Below, in pieces: positions 58,301 through 64,000 of a stretch of 64,000 bases of DNA. Position 1 is the stretch's first letter. Each line of letters opens with the position of its first letter. Both the position numbers and the translations under genes were made by a program. The notes beneath the pieces are model-generated. The model saw nothing but the letters and a program-made list of their open reading frames with translations. It was not told the origin of the DNA and made no database searches. The stretch comes from Owenia fusiformis (lineage: Eukaryota > Annelida > Polychaeta > Sabellida > Oweniidae), in the NCBI GenBank assembly GCA_903813345.2, contig CAIIXF020000003.1, positions 3,068,109-3,132,108 on the forward strand, read 5' to 3'.

Positions 58301-61300
58301 AACAATTAAGAGACACATGTTCTAAGCCCATATTAGGAGACACATATCTTCATAAGCCCATATTAGTAGACACATATTCTATAAGCCCATATTAGGAGAC
58401 ACTATTCTATAAGCCAATATTAATAGACACATATTCTATAGCCCACATGAGGAGACACTATTCTATAAACCCAAATTAAGAGACACATATCTTCATAAGC
58501 CCATATTAGGAGACATACTCTAAAAGCTCATGTATGCAGACACATTTTCTTTAAGCTCTTATTAGGGGACATATATTTGATAAGCCCATGTGATGAGACA
58601 CATATCTTTATTAGCCCATACATAGAGATATATAACCTAAAAGCCCATATTAAGAGATAAATATCTAATGAGACCATATTAGGAGACACATATATCATAA
58701 GACCATATTAGGAGACACATATCAAAATATGAGCCCAAATTAGGAGACACATACTTTTATAAGCCAATATGTGGAGAAACAATTTTCTAGATCCATATTG
58801 GGAGACACATATTCTATAAGTCCATATTATATGACACATATCTTATTAGATCACATTAGGAGACACATATTTTATAAGCCCATATTAGGAGACACATATT
58901 TTATAAGCCCATCTTAGGAGACACACATCTACGTATAAGCCCATATAAGGAGACACATATCATATAAGGACATATTAGGAGACACATATTCTATAAGTCC
59001 ATATTAGGAAACATGTATTTCATAAGCCCATATTAAGAGACAAATATCTTATAAGGACAAATAAGAAGGCACATATTCCATAAGTCCAGATTAGGAGACA
59101 CCTCTTCAGAAGCTTATATTAGGTGACACACTATATATACATCCATATTTGAGACAAATATCCAATAAGCCCACATTGGGACGCACATTCTAAAAGCCCA
59201 AATTAGAGACACATATCCCTTTTGCCAATATGAGGAGACACATATCCAATTTGATAAGCCCATATTAAGAGACACAATTAGCCTAAATTAAGAAACACAT
59301 ATACTTTTATAAGCCCAAATTAAGAGACACATTCTAAAAGCCTATATTAGGAAACATATCCTATCTTGAACTAATTCATTTACCTTTTGTTTAACTTTGA
59401 ACATCTGCAAATACAGCAGGAGAAAGGTGAATAATTTTACAAGTTATCGCAAAAATAATTTAATTTGGTTGAGAAATTATGAATGGACAGATTTTTCAAA
59501 AATTGGTGGTCATTTTGAAATCGAAGACTATTGAAATTGTTTGATTATAGTGATGTTACTTACTCAGAATCGGGGGCATCCCATAATTCCTCTTGTGCGT
59601 CAGGTTCGTCCTCTGAACTGTCACTCTCGACATTGATTTCTATACCTGCAACATTTGCAAACACAAAAATGCAGATGCGTTGAAAAATATGCCAAAAAGT
59701 AGTAATAAATGTATCACCCAAATGCTTGAAATAAAGAAGGTTCATTTTGATATATTTAATTGACCGCAAGTGGAATTTTAGAACCACTAGAAAGCTGGGG
59801 TACCATAGTTAAAAATTTCAGGATAAAGGAGACTTTAACTAAGGCTGTTGCCATGGAAACAAATGCAATAACCTTTGTTAAATGTACAATAAATAGTAAT
59901 AATAGCACCTTTTTCCTCTCAATAGGATCTTTCTAAAACTAAATTTTTAATTTAATTTGGTAAAATCAAGACAAACTGCAAATATCGGGCTATTTCAATT
60001 ATTTTGAACTCAAACACAATATTGATTTAAATTGACACTACCCTACTGGTTATTAAAATATGATACATTTTTTTATACTTGAGAAGTTCTAATTATCGTG
60101 GATCGTGATGACATATTCTCATCATTTATGTATAGCTTACCAATTGCTTCTAACATGGCCGGTACAGGTGCAATACTCGGCCTCTTTGCCAGGCTTTGTA
60201 TAGTTAGTCCTTTAGGGAGTTCTAGTTTATTCGATGGTTCCTTATTACTCTGACTGGACGTCGACATAGACCGAGGCTTAACTGACGTATGCTGTAACTC
60301 CAAGGCAACAGTCCCTACAAATAAAGACAAAATTCTAAACTGTAAAAATGGGCATTTTTTCAAAATGACAGTCTACCATTTTGACCCATGTTTAACAAGA
60401 TGAGAATGAGAGAATGATGAGAATTTCTCTAGTTTAATTAAAAAAGTGTATGAACATTAATTTTGCAGATTTGTTATTTTAAAGGTTGTCGCCATCTAAG
60501 GTAAAAGATAAATCCCCGCTAAAAAATCAAAACAACTTATGCAATACTTTATTTGCATAAAAACATGTTAATAATTGCATTGCATGCAAATAAAACTGAA
60601 ATACTAGCACCACAAATTCTATTCTCCTGTACCCCTCTGCCATATCAAGAAGGGGAGAGGTGGGGGGGGGGTGTCTTTGGGGTTGGCGCAGTGTTGTTTT
60701 TGCAGCTATTGTGAAGTTAAAACCATTATCCATTTTATTACAAAACTTGACAAACATAAACTACAATACTAGATGTAACATCAGGGAAGGTTTTGGTGAA
60801 TGAATAAATTACAGTAAAACATGAATACAGACATATCTCTATGATCTGAACATCTCTCAATGTTAACACCTCTCAATGTGAACACCTCTCTAATGTGAAC
60901 ACCTCTCAATGTGAACACCTCTCTAATGTGAACATCTCTCAATGTGAATGTCTTTTAATGTGAATACCTCTCAATGTGAACACTTTTTCTTGGTCCCAAT
61001 TTTGTTATCTTCCATTGACACACATGTTGATAAACCTTGAAATATGAACACCTGCTAGTTTGAACACTTTTATCTGGTTCAAGAGGGGTTCAGATTAGAC
61101 AGGTTTTACTGTATCTCATACTTCATTTTGTGCATCAACTATTAATTCGAGATCTAAGGAACCCCATTTATACTCTAAAGAGTTTATTTTCATATAACTC
61201 ATTTTAGTCAACATCCACAACCATCTGAATTTTAAATGATTTCTAAAATATGTCACAATATTATAAAAATGAATCAAAATCATTTGACAATGTTTAATAT

Positions 61301-64000
61301 AACAATTAGAAAACTATATCCTAAAAACTACCTACAGTATAAATATTCATATTTCTTAAATGTAACACCAATTTTTTAGAATAATGGCTATTTCTATATG
61401 TGATGACACACTTTTACAAGCACTTGACATCAGCACTTAGAGAAACTCCGCTAAAAATCTATTTGCACTTATTTGAAAATATATTTTCAACCAGTAGAGT
61501 GGTTGAACGATCTTGAAATGCTTTTCTAATATTTTGATTTTATAGACAGTGTAGGTGGTAAGTGACTATCTAACACACAGTTAAAATACTGATCTACTAA
61601 AAATGAAATAATGTACAATAGGGAGTTTAAGCTACGTTTTAGAGAACTTGTGCATGAATGTGTGCAATTATCGTCTTTTTGAATATGTTTTGTTCATAGT
61701 TTACTTTCCCCATTGAGTCTTAATGATGCTGTCCCCAAAAATAGGTGGCGCCCCTGTAGTGAATTTCAAAATATGCCCTTATTTTCACCCTAATTCACAC
61801 AAGAAAATTCATACTGATTGTAAATAACGTTTTTGATAAGATTTTATTAGTATTTCAATGTCATTTTACTATTAAAATATGTTAAAAATTATTTTATACC
61901 CCTACCCTCTGTTTGAAAATGAATAGATGGCGCCTCTTTAACTGCCCATAGCGAATTTACTTACCACACATTTTTATTCAAGTTAGGATAATTTACTCTA
62001 GAGAGTGTCTGGAACAAAATGATACCCTCAAACCTTTTTTACTAGCCGATCACCGAAATCGGAGCTGGGGACAGCATCATAAGGGAAGATAGCTGTTCAG
62101 ACTGAATGAACTCTCTGAAAAAACTAATTGAGATGGACACTGTGATCCCTGGGGGATGGGGGGTCATACGGGTCATAACATTCATGCATGAGTTCTCTCA
62201 GAAATGTGTAGTTTAATCTCCTTATTAGATTCAACATGCAGGTTTCCCACGGAGCACATTAATATAATAGTCATTTCTAGAAACAAGTGATTAGATTAAA
62301 TTGTTCCATCGCATATCGAGGGGCCCTATCGAGGAACAGTACATTTTGATTTCAGAATGCAAAATGGTCAAAATGCTCCTTTTGTTTATTTTGATCATTT
62401 CTGAGTTTCGTTCAAAGTTTTACCACTGATCCAGATTTTTCTAAAGATAAAATGCATATTGGCCAAAACTGTACTTCTTGAGTTTTGCTTTTTCAGGTGA
62501 ATCAATCAGTTGATTGAAACAATTGAAATACCTGGAATATATCATGGGGCTTAAATGTACATGGCTTAAAGACTGAGAGCGGGTATAAAAGGCAGATGGA
62601 ACAGCCCACAAAAGCCAAATATGGCAGTTTAAAGGTCCAGTTCAAACAAAATGAGAAAATTTTTTAACTTTCTGCTATAACAAGATTGTTATGATGAGTT
62701 ACAAGCTCTTTTTTGTTACAGTGGTTCATGAATCTTTCAAATCAAATTCTGAAAATGTTGTTTAGTTTTTGTGAAATTTCTTTTTGTAAATATGCTCATT
62801 AGCATAACTGAAAGTTTAAATTTCAGCCAATGGGCATCTCTTATCCGTCTAGAAGTAAACAAACATAGCATAAGGCTGTATCTCACTTGTAGCAGACCAT
62901 GTGTTTCTGTTTATGCTGGACATTTAAACTGACCACATTAGCACTGATTGGCTGAGCTGTGACAGCTTGATTAATAGCTTCACCCGGGTCCAAATCTCTG
63001 GGCCTTTAAATGTATACAGCGTTTAAATGTATCACAGGCTTAAATGTACGTAAGGCCTAATTGTATATATAGCTTAATAATTATGGGTCTTAAAGGGACC
63101 AATCTCGATATACGACTGAATTTCTAGTGCAATATTTTGTAGACGGCTCTAACCATTATCTCCATCTATATTTTGGACAAGCTGTTCACTCTCCACAGGG
63201 GGTTCATCTACTCCAACTTTATCTAAGTCCAGTATAATAGAACCTGAAATTCACAATACTGACAGGGTTCAAAAAGAAAAACTAAAAAAAATGAATATTT
63301 ACAATAATCAAGCTTAAAATATCAGATGTAAAGATCGGATAGTCAAAATTAGGGTTGGCACAGGATAGTTTTTTGTAGGATCCTGAAGTTTTGGAGTAGC
63401 TCTTTCACATGAGAAGAACTTAAAATTCCGTTTTCAAGAAAAAACATTGGATATTTTCAAAATGTTCTGAATTTTGAAAGACTTCTATTTTCATTCACAA
63501 CATTTTTGAAATATTTTTTTTCTCCGAGTATGGAAATTAAGTTTTGAAATCTTCTCAGCGCAGTCCAGATTCAGATACCAATGGCAGATACTCAGTACGG
63601 TAATGTTTTATAATTAGAGATACAACAAATTCATTCCAAAAACAGTAGCAGTTTTTATCGATCAGATATAAAATCAAATTAGAAATGCTTAAGACAATCA
63701 CATGCAGAAATTATCATAGTGGAAGTATATTTATTTGCACATGTACATTTTTACAGACCATGCAAACTATATTTACATCCACTGTCATTTTTAATTTTAA
63801 ATATGATGTATGTTGACTATTGTGACATCATCATATTGATCAATTATGACCTCATAGTTACACAAAACAACATAGCAACCAAGCAACATAAGCATTGTTG
63901 CCATACCTACGCTTGCTATCATACTAGCTACTTTTGAATAAGCCTTCCCATCACCCATCTTGAGCTTGTCCAATCGCTGGTCTTTCTCCTGATTTGGGTG
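43385..64000 (-). CDS. Sodium-activated potassium channel (Slo2 family), 3' half, 14 exons in window
   Basis: Pore-forming K+ channel of the plasma membrane, gated through cytoplasmic RCK domains. The 5' part (membrane segments, RCK1) lies beyond 64000. Exons in transcript order: A 64000-63907, B 63243-63154, C 60314-60141, D 59645-59564, E 58073-57968, F 57499-57327, G 56927-56856, H 55786-55652, I 55151-55040, J 48923-48738, K 48040-47909, L 44565-44439, M 44238-44154, N 43529-43385. All junctions keep phase with GT/AG borders; 570 residues are in view. Family blocks: ASVG+GTVALELQ and KRPSIAPV (RCK1-RCK2 linker), [74 protein letters not shown] (all RCK2 region) and IIYLIRP near the C-terminus. 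It stops at TAG 43385 with a ...SFKV end. Slack versus Slick cannot be told in an invertebrate. Confidence 0.92.
43640..44153 (-). repeat. Degenerate array seeded at the KCNT exon M splice donor
   Basis: On the - strand exon M ends GATATCAT|GTAAGTTATTTTG. Immediately downstream come further copies of ATCATGTAAGTTATATTGTT and its variant ATCATGGAAGTTATCTTG, roughly 20-30 bp each, continuing with decay to about 43640. A GTCACC hairpin copy (43878-43975) interrupts the array. Confidence 0.7.
43878..43975. repeat. GTCACC hairpin family, copy 3
   Basis: ATGTCACCACCTGTCACTTG, then ACAGACACTGAATGCGGGAC and AAAAGTTGGAGACAAG. Related to copies at 11676, 27476 and 28395. It lies in the last KCNT intron. 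Confidence 0.5.
44605..44770. repeat. Dispersed repeat related to 5590-5716
   Basis: GCAAAATTGCTTCAAAATCA, TGCAGTTTTTCACGATTCTG and GAGCACTTTTCAAG appear, in opposite orientation, in the segment 5600-5700 with a few changes. Non-coding; in a KCNT intron. Confidence 0.45.
44911..45915. repeat. 21-bp minisatellite in two sequence forms
   Basis: From about 44925 to 45236 the unit is GAAAGTGGGACATATAGTAAT. From about 45480 to 45900 it is GAAAGTGCCACACTTAGTAAT. The middle (45240-45480) is degenerate with the same AGTAATGAAA core. About 40 units in all. Unit length is a multiple of 3, so several frames stay open on both strands, none of them a likely gene. It lies in the KCNT intron between exons L and K. 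Confidence 0.88.
46087..46150. repeat. Short 64-bp hairpin
   Basis: GATCCCACCAAAC and its inverted GTTTGGTGGGATAG bracket a 35-bp loop. It could be a tiny MITE or a structured RNA element. Confidence 0.45.
46492..46782. mobile_element. piggyBac-type MITE, second family
   Basis: Flanked by TTAA (46488-46491, 46783-46786), with ends CCTCTTGAGT and, inverted, AGTCAAGAGG. Near the right end is the palindrome GTGACGAGATATCTCGTCAC. Non-coding; in a KCNT intron. Confidence 0.75.
46880..47555. repeat. About 61-bp minisatellite, 11 copies
   Basis: The unit contains TTCTTTTCTCAGTCTAAAAA, then CAATTTTACATTGAGAGGGG and GTCTATAGGGGTACATGCAT. Copies differ at few sites and by one or two G residues. On the + strand each unit has a polypyrimidine tract plus CAG; on the - strand each has TTGTTTTTAG. 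Both resemble splice acceptors. Confidence 0.92.
47680..47825. repeat. Palindrome-rich AATT segment upstream of exon K region
   Basis: Contains GGCGGATTCAGAAAATCCGC as a perfect short hairpin and several CAAATTAA words. Probably a degraded dispersed element; no frame is supported. Confidence 0.35.
48170..48668. repeat. About 36-bp minisatellite with CCACCAAAAATTAAGCAT core
   Basis: Roughly 13 degenerate units of CACTCTTAGGCCCCACCAAA plus AATTAAGCATTTTT. It lies in the KCNT intron between exons K and J and ends about 70 bp before the exon J donor on the - strand. It is not built from exon sequence. Confidence 0.85.
50085..50390. repeat. 23-bp minisatellite, about 13 copies
   Basis: The unit is ATTGCAATTAAGTGTCAAAT with ACC. 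It lies about 110 bp upstream of the SET-gene start codon, and so may be in its promoter or 5' UTR. Confidence 0.9.
50500..53830 (+). CDS. Membrane-anchored coiled-coil protein with PRDM-like SET domain, 4 exons
   Basis: 404 residues from exons 50500-50719, 51713-52401, 52762-52893 and 53657-53830; every GT/AG junction keeps frame. A basic N-terminus (residues 1-15) precedes a single hydrophobic segment (about 16-33, [18 protein letters not shown]), predicting a type II signal anchor. A Lys/Gln-rich coiled coil covers about 88-165. A Cys pair ([10 protein letters not shown]) precedes the SET domain at about 250-380: [63 protein letters not shown]. These are PRDM-style motifs; zinc fingers are absent. 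Three N-glycosylation sequons (241, 323, 387) lie on the predicted luminal side. The gene lies antisense inside a KCNT intron. Activity is unknown: PRDM SETs can be methyltransferases or inactive. The start was chosen as first ATG of exon 1; another upstream exon is possible. Confidence 0.82.
50806..51319. mobile_element. hAT MITE in SET-gene intron 1
   Basis: Perfect 8-bp duplication CTTTTTAG (50798-50805 and 51320-51327). Termini are TAGGGATGGGACGG and, inverted, CCGTCCCACCCCTA. Near the left end is a TTCGG run (about 50820-50890) answered by CCGAAAA words at 51210-51270. 514 bp, non-coding. Confidence 0.85.
52640..52705. repeat. GTCACC hairpin family, copy 4
   Basis: AAAAAAGTTAGAGACTATAA followed by ATGTCACCACTAATGGTGGT. 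It is the short core form of the family and lies in SET-gene intron 3-side sequence, 60 bp upstream of exon 3. Confidence 0.55.
52857..53545 (+). repeat. 47-bp minisatellite seeded at the SET exon 3 splice donor
   Basis: The first unit is the last 37 bases of exon 3 plus its donor: GGAGTTGAATGTTGAGCC, AATGCAATGTAGAGAACAT|GT. Fourteen more units follow at 47-bp spacing (starts 52904, 52951, 52998 and onward). Donor-like GTAAG or GTGAG is kept in roughly the first ten, while the last ones have GTACG or GTACA. The long - strand frames here are artefacts. Confidence 0.93.
53805..54665 (+). repeat. About 78-bp minisatellite seeded at the SET stop codon
   Basis: The first unit contains the last codons and stop: GAGTATATATCAGAGCATAT then ATGCTGA. 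Ten further copies of AGAGCATATATGCTGATTTA plus TTGTACTTATAACTGTACAC follow to about 54665. The array therefore occupies the presumptive 3' UTR. Confidence 0.92.
54765..54910. repeat. 25-bp minisatellite, about 6 copies
   Basis: The unit is ACCACATTGGAAAAATGTAG with ATGCA. It follows the 78-bp array after about 100 bp. Non-coding. Confidence 0.85.
54955..55000. repeat. GTCACC hairpin family, copy 5
   Basis: TGGAGACAATAACAATATGT, then CATCACTCTTGGAGGTGACA. A core-only copy, just downstream of the KCNT exon I donor on the - strand. Confidence 0.5.
55092..55445 (-). repeat. 110-bp repeat carrying extra copies of KCNT exon I and its acceptor
   Basis: Exon I begins (- strand) TTATTTCAG|ATTGTTTCCAAGTTG. 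Two additional partial copies of this acceptor and about the first 57 exon bases lie upstream, marked by GAACTTCATGTT(T/A)GAGG at 55208 and 55318 against 55094 in the true exon. They break off where GAACTTCATGTTGAAAATAT begins. Sequence identity to the real exon is very high, so duplication is recent. Confidence 0.9.
55771..56105 (-). repeat. 30-bp minisatellite carrying the KCNT exon H acceptor
   Basis: Exon H begins AATATTGTTTACAG|TTTAGATGACATA (- strand). Eleven units of 30 bp repeat AATATTGTTTAC and TAGATGACATACATA upstream of it, starting with the real acceptor. About six or seven keep an AG at the acceptor position; the others have ACA or AAG variants. Confidence 0.92.
56645..56810. repeat. 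Dispersed GTCACATTT/CGGCCG family, second copy
   Basis: CCTCACTCACATTTTCTCTA, GGCCGTAGCTCCACAAAATT and TCTCGATTTTCAAAAGCTAC match the order of blocks at 10560-10710. It lies just downstream (- strand) of KCNT exon G. Confidence 0.55.
57598..57690 (-). pseudogene. Decayed duplicate of KCNT exon F
   Basis: Read on the - strand this segment encodes [20 protein letters not shown], clearly related to [20 protein letters not shown] of exon F (57499-57327), then diverges. It lacks its own splice donor and lies upstream of the exon F acceptor. It looks like a relic of a tandem exon duplication. Confidence 0.75.
57680..57770. repeat. 26-bp tandem repeat, 3 copies
   Basis: The unit is GTTGAAGACTCTGGGTCGAG with CATTAA. 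It directly follows the decayed exon F copy in the intron between exons F and E. Confidence 0.85.
58262..59375. repeat. About 29-bp minisatellite, roughly 35 degenerate copies
   Basis: The unit is AAGCCCATATTAGGAGACAC plus ATATTCTAT. It fills the KCNT intron between exons E and D; a hairpin-family core GCCACTTCTGGTGGTGAC stands at its left edge (58262-58290). Copies are quite diverged, so it is older than the exon-edge arrays. Confidence 0.9.
60812..61111. mobile_element. Tigger/pogo-like MITE, copy 3
   Basis: It starts CAGTAAAACATGAATACAG after TA and ends AGACAGGTTTTACTG before TA. The left interior is a tandem of CTCAATGTGAACACCTCT units. It lies in the KCNT intron between exons C and B. 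Confidence 0.7.
61112..63150. other. Intron sequence of the KCNT gene, no gene seen
   Basis: About 2 kb between the MITE and exon B. No supported exon, array or TIR element is visible. A few TTAAATGTA words near 62550-63070 form a weak cluster. Confidence 0.5.
63154..63243 (-). CDS. Possible KCNT cassette exon (exon B)
   Basis: 90 bp, phase 1 on both sides, with TTTCAG acceptor and GTTAGA donor. It encodes [20 protein letters not shown] and further acidic residues. Its first residues resemble the start of exon C (GTVALELQ), and the upstream exon A ends ...ASV in phase 1, so A-C, A-B and A-B-C joins are all in frame. Family proteins, as I recall them, have ASVGTVALD at this junction, which favours A-C as the ancestral join. 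Confidence 0.65.

Overview
The window looks like AT-rich genomic DNA from an animal, most likely a marine invertebrate. The genes have spliced exons with GT/AG borders, and much of the rest is transposable elements, short inverted-repeat elements and minisatellites. I cannot fix the phylum from sequence alone; a lophotrochozoan such as a mollusc or brachiopod would fit. Gene models come from reading frames, splice-site phase and recalled family motifs. No database search was run.

Layout. Positions 1-10170 hold no supportable gene and several fold-back or TIR elements, including a nested palindrome at 3270-4140. A five-exon SLC16-type (monocarboxylate transporter family) gene runs on the + strand from 10175 to 18328. 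Positions about 18600-27475 are a stack of transposons: a LINE relic (-) split by a Ty3/gypsy element (-) with identical 135-bp LTRs, which is split by a hAT element with a perfect 8-bp target duplication, which is split by a second LINE fragment (+) and by a Tigger/pogo-like MITE. Positions 27476-33180 carry only repeats: a hairpin family, a tRNA-derived SINE and a LINE 3' end. A single-exon rhodopsin-class GPCR lies at 33185-34144 (+), followed by two minisatellite arrays up to 36590. Positions 36600-43380 hold repeats, among them a 16-bp array of about 53 units.

From 43385 to beyond the right edge runs the 3' half of a sodium-activated potassium channel gene (KCNT/Slo2, - strand, 14 exons in the window). 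Nested antisense in one of its introns is a four-exon + strand gene (50500-53830) predicted to encode a membrane-anchored coiled-coil protein with a PRDM-like SET domain.

The most unusual theme is that at least six minisatellites begin exactly on exon edges, so their units carry copies of real splice donors, splice acceptors or stop codons: the GPCR stop, KCNT exon M donor, SET exon 3 donor, SET stop, KCNT exon I acceptor and KCNT exon H acceptor. The KCNT gene also has a possible extra cassette exon and a decayed copy of an RCK2 exon. The genes are not an operon and no shared pathway is implied; the real relation is the host-nested arrangement of KCNT and the SET gene.
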